Positions 12,246 through 22,670 of a stretch of DNA of 64,000 bases are shown here, in pieces. Position numbers and translations under genes: made by a program. How positions within the stretch are numbered: position 1 is the first letter of the stretch; every line of letters starts with the position of its first letter. This DNA is from Phyto melanocephala. Lineage: Eukaryota; Arthropoda; Insecta; Diptera; Rhinophoridae. Under the pieces are notes generated by a model, which was not told the origin of the DNA, did not search any database, and saw only the letters and a program-made list of their open reading frames with translations. Location of the stretch: positions 109,799,884 through 109,863,883 of the forward strand of contig OW799234.1 of NCBI GenBank assembly GCA_941918925.1, written 5' to 3'.

Positions 12246-13194
12246 AAACAAGTATGAATGCCATATTCGACCGTGTCTTATTTGGTAATACCATCATGAA
12301 TAGGTATACTGACTACATTCTGGCTTAGCCTAGAATTTAAATTTAATGCTATACGTGATTTTGCTTAAAACTTTCCGACGCAATTTCCCATTTTTAATTT
12401 TTACAAAATTATTTGTATTCTACTATTTAGTCAAGCCCTTTCAATTAATAACAATTTTAATCGAGTTGAAAAAAATTATTTGCCAATGTATAGGGCACCA
12501 TCTTAAGTATTAACCTTTTCATGGTTGACTGCATTTTACTGGTCAAGCCCTTTCATCTGATACCTATGTATACTGTGGGGGTTGATGGGGGTAAAGCCGT
12601 AATCACTATATACTTATAACCAATGTATATGCCACTTTTTATCGCACGCTATCTTGAGTTCTAATTTTTCCATAGTTTAATGTATTGTTCTGATCAAGCC
12701 CTTTTGATTAATACCAATATTGAGGGGGTTGAAATAGATGTGTTTTTAATTACTAGATTATACAGATTCATTAATTTATTCTTTGTCATTTCGTAACGAT
12801 GGCCATTATAGATTTTAAACTCTTTATAGTTTGTTATATTTTGCTAGTCAAGCGCTTTTTTTTATATATAAACATAAATCCTCTTTGTTAGTCAGAATCT
12901 AAAAAAAAAGAAATTGTTTATAAATTCGAAACATGGAATTTTTGTACCTATACGTGACTTGGTATCCTGCTTATTTGTCAGTTTTTCCCAAGAATAGCTT
13001 TTATATTGTATTAAGAGCCTTTAACGAGCCCTAATACTAATTAGGAGCCATAGTAACTACGTATGTATATTTCAAAAATATACATTTTAGAAAATATTTT
13101 TGCCTGTAAGTTTGATGATTAATGACAGATTTGTTTAAAATTTTTTGAAAATAGTCTTAGGTGCATATTACACCTATGGCTGAAAGTTTATGGC

Positions 13195-13501
13195 TGTTGC
13201 GGATTTTTTATTATAATTTTACTACCATTGCAAATATTATGTTATTTAAGCTGGTTCGTGACCCCTGACTTAACGTATCTTAATTTATTTGTTTTTTTAC
13301 ATTTTTCTGTGCTTGTTGCTATATATGTATGTATGTTTTGTTTTTTTTAGTTTTGTTGTTCAAACAGTTTTTTTTTGCTTCTATACCTGATAATTGTAAA
13401 AGCACGGGTCAGAGAACCATTTTATATAATTATTCAAAAGATTCAATAAATTTTCCTTAATTAAGAATCCTCAAATCGTTTCAGTCAGAAATTCTCGTAC
13501 A
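13195..13501 (+). repeat. 5' LTR
   Basis: Begins TGTTGCGG and ends CTCGTACA. Contains AATAAA at about 13445, a candidate polyadenylation signal. It differs from the 3' LTR at two bases (TTATTT versus TAATTT, and TTCGTG versus TTCGCG, near the start). Confidence 0.95.
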
Positions 13502-13507
13502 TTTTTA

Positions 13508-13525
13508 TGGTGCCGAAACCCGGGA
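13508..13525 (+). promoter_or_regulatory. Primer binding site, tRNA-Phe type
   Basis: TGGTGCCGAAACCCGGGA lies seven bases after the 5' LTR. It is complementary to the 3' end of a tRNA whose acceptor stem begins GCCGAAA, as in metazoan tRNA-Phe(GAA), including the CCA tail. The identification is from memory of the tRNA sequence. Confidence 0.75.
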
Positions 13526-13783
13526 CTCTATCAACCAGATAGAAATAAAAATAACATATATATAATAAATTATTGAACTTTCTACTAACCTAAAATAAAA
13601 TTATACTCCTCCTACGTGGATATATAAGTGTATAAAATTGCATTTATTCTAATTACATTAGTGGGCAAGTGGATTTAAACTCAATATTAAAAGTAGCGTG
13701 TCAATTCTTCAATATACTGGCTACATAATACACTAACAACATACTGCAACTTAAATTTTTCCTCTAAGTAAGCGTTTTACAAA

Positions 13784-16700
13784 ATGGAGAACATTTCCAC
13801 TGCCATAGAAACGCAAAAGAACGCAAATCGACATTTGCAAAAACTGATGTTGAGTTTTGAAAAAAGGTCAACAGAAGGATTAACAAAAGGTTACATACAA
13901 AGCTTACTCGAAGAGGTTGAGCTAACCTATAAACATTTTAAAGATGATCATGAGCACATATGTGAGACTATTCACGAATACACAATACAAGAAAGCGATG
14001 TTCCATATTTAAGTGAAGACTTTTATTATGTGTTCTTTGATAACTATTTAGCTTTTAAAGCAAAACTTTTAGATTTGTCAGCAGAGTCAACAGCTCCACA
14101 ACAACATCAACAACAACAACTGTCAAGCACTTTCGTGTCTACTGCAATGCCAAACTCTTCATTTCCTTCTGCAGCAAGGCTACCAAAAGTCGAACTACCG
14201 TCCTTCACAGGCGACTACATCGAATGGATTCCGTATCGGGACACGTTTCTAGCGTTGGTACACCACAATCAGTGCCTAACTGGCATTCAAAAATATTTCT
14301 ACCTCAAAAGTTCTTGTAAAGGTTCCCCGCTAGAGATTATAAATCAGTATCCTGCATCTGAAAACAACTACGCTGCGGCTTGGAATGCTTTAGAAGAAAG
14401 ATACCACAACACTAGAAAAATAGTAGAACAAATACTAAAAAGATTGTTTAACCTACCGGCTTCCAATGGTTCTTTTGAAAGTATAAAAGAGTTGCTTGAT
14501 ACAACGCGTTCGTCAATTTCTCTATTAAAATCGCTTAACATTGAAGTTGATAAATGGGATGCTATGCTGATTTATTTCACTAGTCAAAAACTAAACAAGC
14601 ACACTAGAAAAGAGTGGGAACAAACCATTAACAGCAATAGTGAAATTCCTCCAATGTCAAGTATGCTGAAATTTCTTGAAATGTCTTTCCGCACATTAGA
14701 ATCGGTAGAAGAAGCCCATAATTCGTCAATTTTAGAAAACACTCGTTCTTTCAATAGAACAATACAACCAAGATTTAATAATAAAGCTTTTCATGCTAAT
14801 AACATTGTAGTCGACAATAGTTTGTGCCCTTGCTGCCAGCGTCGGCATCCTCTGTACAAGTGTTTCAAATTCTCATCGCTAGACCCAGCAGAGAAAAAAC
14901 ATATTATACAACAAAATAACATTTGTTCAAATTGTTTACATTGCGGCCACAACAATGATCAATGTTTGTCTTTCGCTCGTTGTCAACAATGCAAACAAAA
15001 CCACCATACTATTTTACATAGTTCGTTTTTTATAGGCAATCCAAACACTCAATCAAACACAAGCGTTCTATCTACTACGGTAGAAAACTTTTATCCAAGT
15101 ACTTCACGCAGTGCTCTATCAACTGAACAGTTCAACGCTAATGTTACTTCGCATGCTGTTAATTACCAATCTCAAGTTCTGTTGGCTACAGCTAATGTAT
15201 TAATAAAGCACAGTACAGGAATACATACTGTTAAAGCTTTAGTCGACCCTGGATCGCAAGCTTCATTCATAACAAATGAAATGTCTAAAATGTTAAATCT
15301 AAATACACAAAGAATAGATGAAACATATGTATGTGGAATTGGAGTTAATAACAAAACGTCAATAAATTCGTATGTACAACTGCAGTTGTTGTCAAACTAT
15401 GACAAAAATGTTTGTTTACGAACAGAGGCACTAGTAATTAATAAATTAACTTCTTATAAACCGCAAAACATTAAAAAATCTGATTTGCCTAATTTACAAC
15501 AATTTACTTTAGCAAATCCAACATTCTATTTACCATCAAAAATTGATATATTATTAGGAAGTGATTTGTATGGTGATATATTGCTAGCAAATTCGTTTAA
15601 ATTTCCAAATAGTGTTTATCTGCAAGAAAGTGTTTTTGGCTGGCTGGTGTCTGGACCAATAGTCAGTTGTTCAACTGAACTTAAGTTAAGCACAAATACC
15701 TGTAATCTTGAAAATCAGTTACGGATGTTTTGGGAACAGGAGGAGCTGTTAGAAGAGAGAAAACTTTCTTTAGAAGAAGAGTTATGTGAATCGTACTTTA
15801 ATAGAACGTACACCAAAGACCCCACCGGTCGTTATACAGTAAACTTGCCTTTTAAAAATATACTTTTTGGAAAATCGCTACCTAAATTTAATCACACCGA
15901 CTTCAGTGCATTAAAGAGATTCAAGCAGTTAGAATCATCTTTTCGTGCAAGGCCCCAATTCGCAGCAGCTTACAAACAATTCGTTGAAGAATATATAAAC
16001 CTTAATCATATGGAAAAAGTCGGCAAATACCCGCAAGATATGCCACTACAATGTTTTTTTTTGCCACATCATGGAGTGTTTAGAGAAAGTAGTACTACTA
16101 CTAAGCTCAGAGTAGTCTTCGACGCTAGTAACAAAACGCCCCATTACTCCTCGTTAAATGAAGAGCTTAGTCCTGGACCTCCACTACAGAACGACTTGCC
16201 TGATATACTGACTCGCTGGCGAAGGTTTAGAATTGCGTTCAGCTCTGATCTTGAAAAAATGTTTAGGCAAATCAATGTCTGCGAAGAACATCAAAACTAT
16301 CAGTGCATTCTGTGGCGTGATGAAAATACAAATGACCTCAATATTTACAAACTAAGAACAGTAACGTATGGAACAACTTGCGCACCATTTCTTGCAATTA
16401 GGGTGCTCAAACAAATTGCTATCGACGGCGCTGAAAAATTTCCGCTAGCTAGCAAAGTTCTTAAGACTGATACTTACGTGGATGATGTCATATCAGGTGC
16501 GGATACTTGTCAAGAATCAATACTGTTATACCAGCAACTACGTAAATTACTAGATGGAGCCGGATTTAATCTTCGTAAATGGAACTCCAACTCTACAGAA
16601 TTCCTGAAGCATATCCCACAAGAATATTTAGCAACACAAAATTTTGAGCTGCAAAAACAGGAAATGGTAAAAGCATTGGGTATATCATGGGACCCCTTAA

Positions 16701-19117
16701 CAGATTGTTTCAGCTTTAAAATAAATTCTAATTTTTCAGAAAATATAACAAAAAGCAGTGTACTTTCAGATTCGGCGAAACTTTTTGACCCTCTTGGTTG
16801 GTTGTCCCCTACCACTATTTTAGCCAAGATTATGTTTCAGAAATTATGGCGTGAAGGACTAGATTGGGCAGATACTTTACCTATTGGATTAAGCAATGAA
16901 TGGTCAAGCTATCGCTCTGCATTAAAAGATATCGAAAAGCTTAAAATACCGCGTTGGTTTAATTGTATTTCTACTGCAATTGCTGAATTACATGCATTCT
17001 GCGATTCCTCAAAATTGGCGTTTGCAGTTGCTGTATATGTAAGAGTAGTCGCTGAAGATGGTAAGGTTTCTGTCAGTCTTATACAAGCGAAAACAAAAGT
17101 AGCCCCATTGAAGGTACTAACGATTCCCAAACTCGAATTATGTGCAGCGGTTCTAGCAGCTAAGCTAGTTGATAAAACAAAACGCAATATTGGACTCAAC
17201 ATTAGCAAGATAACTTATTGGTCAGATAGCAGTACAGTTCTTAAATGGATAAAATTACAATCGTCATTACTACCCGTATACGAAGCGAATCGTGTCTCAC
17301 AAATACAACGTTTAACCAGTATCAGCAATTGGAAATACATTTCAACTAAGGAAAATCCCGCTGACTGCGCAACGCGAGGTTTGTTACCGCACGAATTATG
17401 CAACCACGCACTTTGGTGGAATGGCCCCCCATGGCTTGTTGAAAGTCCAGAAAAATGGCCAGTTAGAACGTTTACAAGTCCCATGCCAACCACGCATACT
17501 AAAATCAACGTTGCTACAACGACAGTAGTATCAAATTTTGAGCCAACTGAATATCCCTCTTTATTTTTCAAATTTTCCACGTTTAATAAACTACAACGAA
17601 TAACAGCATATATCCTTAGGTTCTATCACAATGTAAAAGAGTCCATTATAAAGAAAAAGAGCAGCGAGTCTATTCAAGTCTCTACTAATAGCAACGCAAA
17701 TCTTTGTCAATACCTTTCTACAGCGGAATTAAAGAGGGCGCAATTGGTTTTGGTAAAAGGGTGTCAACAAATTTCATTTCATGACGATATAAAATGTCTT
17801 TCAAACCGGAAATGTTTACCTAGTAACAGCAAAATCATAAACCTACAGCCGTTTATAGATGAAGATGGTGTACTTCGTGTTGGTGGGAGGCTTAAAAACT
17901 CCAATTTATCGTTTTCCAGAAAATATCCAATTCTGCTGCATAAAAAAGACCCTATCTCAATACTTATTTTTAACGACGCTCATTTTAAAACATTACATGG
18001 GGGCGTGCAGCTAATGCAAACATATGTTATGTCGAAGTTTTGGATAATTTCTTCTAGAAATATTGCAAAATTTGTTAAACGAAAATGCGCCGCATGTTTA
18101 AAATATACTGCAAAGGCCTCGCAACAAATTATGGGCAATCTGCCATCAGTACGTATTCAACCCGCAAGACCATTTAAACATAGTGGATTAGATTATGCAG
18201 GTCCCATTGTGCTGAAACAATCAACTCTACGCAAAAGTTCTACCAGCAAGGGTTATATTTGTCTGTTCGTGTGTATGTGCACTAAAGCGATCCATCTAGA
18301 AGCGGTTTCGAGTCTTACTACTGAAGCATTTTTAGCGGCATTTAAGCGGTTTATTTCACGAAGAGGATCCTGCACGGATTTATACTCGGACTGCGGTACC
18401 ACATTTGTAGGTGCGAGTAAAGAATTGCTTGCTATGCACAACCGTTCTAGAAGCTCCATCCCTGCTGGCTTAGCCGAAACTCTTGGTAACGAAGGCACCC
18501 ACTGGCATTTCATCCCACCAGCGTCACCGCATTTCGGCGGATTGTGGGAGGCTGGAGTCAAGGCAACTAAACACCATCTGTATCGTATAATGAGAGATCG
18601 TATTCTAACCTTTGAAGAACTTTCTACTTTGCTATGCCAGATCGAAAGTTGTTTAAACTCAAGGCCGTTATGCCCGCTCTCTTCTGATCCATCAGATCTC
18701 AACGTACTCACACCAGCGCACTTCTTGGTTGGGGAGCCAACTACAACAATTTCTGAAGGTGATCTGCTAGATGCAAACATCGATCGCTTGACTCGTTGGA
18801 AGCAAATTGAAAAATTAAAACAACATTTTTGGCAACGTTGGTCACAGGAGTATATCAGTCGACTTCAATCCAGACCCAAATGGAACTCCATTAAGCGTGA
18901 AACCCAGATTGGTGACATAGTTTTGGTTCTGCATGAGCGCTACTCTCCCGGCCAATGGCCGCTTGCTAGAGTGGAACAGGTGCATCCGGGTTCCGACGGA
19001 CATGTTCGGGTGGTTACCTTGTACTGCAATGGAAAATATATTAAGCGTCCAGTGGCTAAAATCTGTGTTCTGCCTGCTAATGATGACAACACACTTAATC
19101 CTGTTTGTGGTGTTTAA
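13784..19117 (+). CDS. BEL/Pao gag-pol polyprotein, intact
   Basis: Uninterrupted 1777-residue frame. In order: a Gag region with a DUF1759-like segment (about 135-285, PKVELPSF-G); three Cys/His knuckle-like clusters (348-410); an aspartic protease/DUF1758 region with VDPGS at 487-491; reverse transcriptase (about 770-960) with VVFDAS and catalytic YVDD at 898-901; an RNase H-like region with Asp1074 and Asp1148; integrase with an HHCC zinc motif (H1400, H1405, C1435, C1438) and a catalytic triad D1470, D1536, E1589; and a C-terminal DUF5641-like domain (about 1705-1760). The ATG at 13784 is the first in the frame after the leader. The single-frame gag-pol and the DPGS form of the protease motif are usual for this superfamily. 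The frame is intact, so the copy may be competent, though that is inference. Confidence 0.95.
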   Translation: MENISTAIETQKNANRHLQKLMLSFEKRSTEGLTKGYIQSLLEEVELTYKHFKDDHEHICETIHEYTIQESDVPYLSEDFYYVFFDNYLAFKAKLLDLSAESTAPQQHQQQQLSSTFVSTAMPNSSFPSAARLPKVELPSFTGDYIEWIPYRDTFLALVHHNQCLTGIQKYFYLKSSCKGSPLEIINQYPASENNYAAAWNALEERYHNTRKIVEQILKRLFNLPASNGSFESIKELLDTTRSSISLLKSLNIEVDKWDAMLIYFTSQKLNKHTRKEWEQTINSNSEIPPMSSMLKFLEMSFRTLESVEEAHNSSILENTRSFNRTIQPRFNNKAFHANNIVVDNSLCPCCQRRHPLYKCFKFSSLDPAEKKHIIQQNNICSNCLHCGHNNDQCLSFARCQQCKQNHHTILHSSFFIGNPNTQSNTSVLSTTVENFYPSTSRSALSTEQFNANVTSHAVNYQSQVLLATANVLIKHSTGIHTVKALVDPGSQASFITNEMSKMLNLNTQRIDETYVCGIGVNNKTSINSYVQLQLLSNYDKNVCLRTEALVINKLTSYKPQNIKKSDLPNLQQFTLANPTFYLPSKIDILLGSDLYGDILLANSFKFPNSVYLQESVFGWLVSGPIVSCSTELKLSTNTCNLENQLRMFWEQEELLEERKLSLEEELCESYFNRTYTKDPTGRYTVNLPFKNILFGKSLPKFNHTDFSALKRFKQLESSFRARPQFAAAYKQFVEEYINLNHMEKVGKYPQDMPLQCFFLPHHGVFRESSTTTKLRVVFDASNKTPHYSSLNEELSPGPPLQNDLPDILTRWRRFRIAFSSDLEKMFRQINVCEEHQNYQCILWRDENTNDLNIYKLRTVTYGTTCAPFLAIRVLKQIAIDGAEKFPLASKVLKTDTYVDDVISGADTCQESILLYQQLRKLLDGAGFNLRKWNSNSTEFLKHIPQEYLATQNFELQKQEMVKALGISWDPLTDCFSFKINSNFSENITKSSVLSDSAKLFDPLGWLSPTTILAKIMFQKLWREGLDWADTLPIGLSNEWSSYRSALKDIEKLKIPRWFNCISTAIAELHAFCDSSKLAFAVAVYVRVVAEDGKVSVSLIQAKTKVAPLKVLTIPKLELCAAVLAAKLVDKTKRNIGLNISKITYWSDSSTVLKWIKLQSSLLPVYEANRVSQIQRLTSISNWKYISTKENPADCATRGLLPHELCNHALWWNGPPWLVESPEKWPVRTFTSPMPTTHTKINVATTTVVSNFEPTEYPSLFFKFSTFNKLQRITAYILRFYHNVKESIIKKKSSESIQVSTNSNANLCQYLSTAELKRAQLVLVKGCQQISFHDDIKCLSNRKCLPSNSKIINLQPFIDEDGVLRVGGRLKNSNLSFSRKYPILLHKKDPISILIFNDAHFKTLHGGVQLMQTYVMSKFWIISSRNIAKFVKRKCAACLKYTAKASQQIMGNLPSVRIQPARPFKHSGLDYAGPIVLKQSTLRKSSTSKGYICLFVCMCTKAIHLEAVSSLTTEAFLAAFKRFISRRGSCTDLYSDCGTTFVGASKELLAMHNRSRSSIPAGLAETLGNEGTHWHFIPPASPHFGGLWEAGVKATKHHLYRIMRDRILTFEELSTLLCQIESCLNSRPLCPLSSDPSDLNVLTPAHFLVGEPTTTISEGDLLDANIDRLTRWKQIEKLKQHFWQRWSQEYISRLQSRPKWNSIKRETQIGDIVLVLHERYSPGQWPLARVEQVHPGSDGHVRVVTLYCNGKYIKRPVAKICVLPANDDNTLNPVCGV

Positions 19118-19134
19118 GAACTGCTGTTCTTAGT

Positions 19135-19144
19135 GGGGGAGAAA
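19135..19144 (+). promoter_or_regulatory. Polypurine tract
   Basis: Purine run GGGGGAGAAA ending at the first base before the 3' LTR, where plus-strand synthesis is primed in LTR retrotransposons. Confidence 0.85.
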
Positions 19145-19451
19145 TGTTGCGGATTTTTTATTATAATTTTACTACCATTGCAAATATTATGTAATTTAAG
19201 CTGGTTCGCGACCCCTGACTTAACGTATCTTAATTTATTTGTTTTTTTACATTTTTCTGTGCTTGTTGCTATATATGTATGTATGTTTTGTTTTTTTTAG
19301 TTTTGTTGTTCAAACAGTTTTTTTTTGCTTCTATACCTGATAATTGTAAAAGCACGGGTCAGAGAACCATTTTATATAATTATTCAAAAGATTCAATAAA
19401 TTTTCCTTAATTAAGAATCCTCAAATCGTTTCAGTCAGAAATTCTCGTACA
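19145..19451 (+). repeat. 3' LTR
   Basis: Same 307-bp length and ends as the 5' LTR with two substitutions. Followed directly by the ATGGC duplication. Confidence 0.95.
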
Positions 19452-19735
19452 ATGGCTTTTATGGTAAAAATATGAAAGAAACAACAGAAGCAGTCATGTT
19501 TGTTTGTTCATATGGTGCAATTTAGATGGGATTTTATTAGCGATTCATTCCCGGATATTTTCAAAAGACTTATAATATATACAGATTTGTGCTACATGTG
19601 AGTACTTCTAAACATTGATTTTAACCATCATATGGACAGATGGTCATATCATATAACCTCCACTTGTCATAAGCTTTCAGAAGATATATATTTTAAAGAG
19701 TCAGAGGTGAATTTGTTAGATATTACATACAAATA

Positions 19736-21400
19736 GCAGAGCTATAAATAAAAAAGAAGAGGGACTCTAAAAAACACTATACCATATGAAATAGAGAAAT
19801 GTTTGCTAGAAACAGTCGTAATAACATTATTATTGGTGTGATCATTGTATTAATTCTCCTTAGTTAAACTGAAAAATTTAAATTTTCATATCTTATGATG
19901 CCACCATTCATTTTACTATACAAAAACTTTATACTTCACAGTTTCACAAAACGAGAATATAGCCCTTTAATATATAAAAGTGATCAAAACAGCAATGTAG
20001 GCGTCTTGCGACAATATTATTTAAGATCAAATAGCCCACATGACAATCAGCAAAAACTGGAAAAGGTTAGCTTTAAATATGCATAAAAAGTAATAATAAT
20101 GGTTACTTTTACTTCCTCCGAAGTGATGTCTATTTACTATAAAATTGTCCATCGTCAATTCCAATCAAAGTAATTTGGCCAAAAATACTTAAATGTTTAA
20201 TGTATTCCAATTTAAGAAAGTACATCAAATTGTTTATACAATTTTAATTACAAGTCTTATAACACAAAATTTATACACTTATTTTTAATTACGACAGTGT
20301 CATTAAATAAAATCACACACAATGTTGTAACAAATAGAAGAGAGATAATAAACTATAACATTTAAACACTTCATCTATACTCTATTGCTGCAGTGGCGAA
20401 TAGTTATACTAGCAGTCTACAGACATGAGAAAATATATATAAACTATCCATTCTTTTAACGACAGAGCATGTTTGTACTGTATTTGTACATAAAATAGAT
20501 AGTTTTGTGAAAATGACATTACATTCTTATTATTATGAAATGCCTTTTTCTTATCACCACCAACAACATTTTTGTTCTTTCTTTCTTCATATATATATGT
20601 ATGTCGTGGTTTTTTTTCTCTACTAATTTTCTCATTTCTTATGTCAGAATTTTTCTGTCTTTTTATAAATATATGTGTGTGTATTTATGTAAGTATGTAT
20701 TTATTTATTTTTTTGATAAATTGTTTTGAAAGATCAAGCTGTTTTTAATTAAGTTTTAGTGAACAAGATTACATATGAATCTCTTAGTTCTTAAATTCAA
20801 CAGAGTTAATATATCCCACACTAAAACAAAAAAAAAACAAATTGAAAGAAAAAGTTACAAGAAAAACCGAACTCATGGTGTAAATGAACAACTGCAAATG
20901 AAAACCCAATAAAAGTATATAATGATTTTTAAATTACAAAGAAAATAGAAAAGCAAAACTTAAATTAACAAGAAATTATATTACTATTTGGAAAACTATT
21001 TGATAAAAATCATTTAAGTGTTTAATTGTATTATGAGTGAAGCCTTAAAGAAGAAAAATTTTATCCAATTCACAACCTATTTTGTTGATGATTTCATCAT
21101 TCATTTTTAATATTTACAATACTTACAACAATTCGTCTTTTGTTGTTGTTGTTAATATGTAAATCATAGCTGGAAAAGTAAGTACCATTGTCGGTTTCCT
21201 TTAATAGATACACGTTAATTTCTTACGAGCTACGTATTCTTCGACAGTTTGTGAATTGAGCAATTAAAAAAGCTTTCCTATTCAAGTAATTATTAAGAAA
21301 ACTTTTTTAAAGAATCTTTCTTTATAAAATAAAATTAATTAAAATGTTCGCAAAATATAACAAATCAGGCAAAAAACCTATTTATTTTTAGTACACACTA
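19736..21400. other. AT-rich stretch, no gene seen
   Basis: Microsatellite-like tatgtatg near 20590-20700. Open frames here (19895-20086 and 20535-20729) show no family features. Confidence 0.45.
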
Positions 21401-21900
21401 TTAAAAGGGGTAATTTTTTTACTTGTTGGATTTTCGGTATAAAAAAAGATTTGTCACATGTGGCAATGCCAAAAATACTTTGCAAGGCTTGCCATTTCGC
21501 CACGGATAGGCTAATAAACAAGCAACGCTTTTCAGTCACTGAATATTATTATCAAAATTCATGATGTGTGAGAAAAGTATTTCGTAAATAATGTCCATTT
21601 GGACCCACCGAACAGGCTATTCAACTGTGACCAAATTGCTTACCAGTCTCACTTTATTAGACATCAGTCCACCAAACTGTATGCGAAAAGTACATACCGA
21701 GGAGAATTTTTCTTCTGTGTCGGCCGATTGGCAAATTGAACTTTGTTGACATATGGTAACAAGACGGTGTCACATGACATGCGATGCCATGAACGTTAAT
21801 TCGGTGGGCAATAAATTATACGCATTCCACTGAGATCATATGATTAAGCTCACTGAAAAACTACTTACTTTATAGAAGCGGGCCACCTATATTTATTTAT
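21401..21900 (+). mobile_element. Internally deleted mariner copy
   Basis: Starts with aggggtaattttttt, resembling the mariner end at 21905. Translation of 21505-21590 follows the mariner N-terminus (RLTNEQR-like, FYYQN-like). 21600-21720 follows the helix-turn-helix/linker part. About 21740-21890 follows the end of the catalytic region (a QDG-TCH-like phrase). Many stops, and roughly half of the gene is missing. Directly abuts the next mariner copy. Confidence 0.65.
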
Positions 21901-21904
21901 ATTA

Positions 21905-22670
21905 AAGGGTGATTTTTTAGCAATTATCTTTTTGGCAACACTGGTTTAAACAGCTGACACACGTTTCGTGTTTTGTTTCACTGTCAAACATCTTCAGTTT
22001 GGTCTATAATTTAACCATGAATCGTCTTACAAACGAACAACGCTTGCAAATTATTGAATTTTATTATCAAAATGCGTGCTCTGTTAAGAAAGTTTATCGC
22101 GCGCTTCTTATCGAAAAATTGTGTTCAGCGACGAAGCTCATTTTTGGCTCAATGGGTACGTTAATAAGCAGAAAAGCTACCAATGCATCCAGAAAAATTC
22201 ACAGTTTGGTGCGGTTTATGGGCTTGTGGCATCATTGGACCGCACTTCTTCAAAGATGATGCGAATCGTAACGTGACTGTGAATGGTGAGCGCTACCGTG
22301 AGATGATATCCAACCTTTTTTGCCCAAAATGCAAGAGCTTGACTTGCATGACATGTTTCAACAAGTCGGTGCCACATGCCACACAGCACGCTTAACAATG
22401 GACTTATTGAGAGGCGAGTTCGGTGAACATTTTATTTCACGTTCGGGACCGGTCAATTGGACGCCTAGATCGTATTTGTATTGTATTTTTTTATATATCT
22501 GGGGAACTTCTCGCTGTAATACGAAAATGTTGTGCTTATTGCACTTTGAAGTCATACCTGGTAGGCGTTAGAATTTATTTTATATATTATTTTTATTTTA
22601 TAAATTTTTTTTAAAACAAATTTTAATAACACCTTAATAAACGTTTCACCTACTTATATTTTTACGCGCC
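21905..22670 (+). mobile_element. Internally deleted mariner (mellifera-type) copy
   Basis: Left end agggtgattttttag is typical of mariner termini. A transposase remnant occupies 22017-22570. The matching right terminal repeat could not be found, so the right limit is approximate. Confidence 0.75.
22017..22570 (+). pseudogene. mariner transposase remnant
   Basis: The ATG at 22017 opens MNRLTNEQRLQIIEFYYQN, the start of a mariner transposase. After about 35 residues the sequence jumps to the catalytic domain (FSDEAHF-like, then FTVWCGLWACGIIGPHFF in another frame at 22183-22250, QVGATCHTARLTMDLL at 22365-22410). It continues to about 22570. The segment between the first helix-turn-helix and the catalytic core is missing, and at least two frameshifts are present. 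Not functional. The second catalytic Asp appears replaced, since QVGAT stands where QDGAT is expected. Confidence 0.85.

Larger units (their letters stand above)
13195..19451 (+). mobile_element. Complete BEL/Pao LTR retrotransposon
   Basis: Two 307-bp direct repeats (13195-13501 and 19145-19451) bracket a single long gag-pol frame. The element is flanked by a perfect 5-bp duplication ATGGC (13190-13194 and 19452-19456). A primer binding site follows the 5' LTR and a polypurine tract precedes the 3' LTR. The LTRs differ at only two positions that I can see, so the insertion is recent. Structure, domain order and 5-bp duplication all fit BEL/Pao. There is no envelope-like frame. Confidence 0.95.
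12246..19735 (-). repeat. Old DINE-1-like copy interrupted by BEL/Pao
   Basis: Starts 'acaagtatgaatgccatattcg' at 12246, parallel to 2186. It holds four spaced versions of the 'tcaagccctttc-ttgataccaat' phrase (about 12434, 12544, 12697 and 12850). The element resumes after the LTR retrotransposon with 'tggtaaaaatatg', 'agcgattcattcccggatattt' (19540) and 'cataagctttcagaagatatatat' (19668-19692), which match the internal and near-end sequences of the younger DINE copy at 62541-63280. So the BEL element landed in this old repeat. Confidence 0.6.

Noticed and set aside
15172..18780. Several minus-strand ORFs of 60-175 codons across the BEL/Pao region
   Set aside because: All are shadows of the gag-pol frame and show no motifs.
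13784..19117. Endogenous retrovirus with envelope
   Set aside because: No frame follows the integrase/DUF5641 region before the 3' LTR, and the domain order is that of a BEL/Pao retrotransposon.
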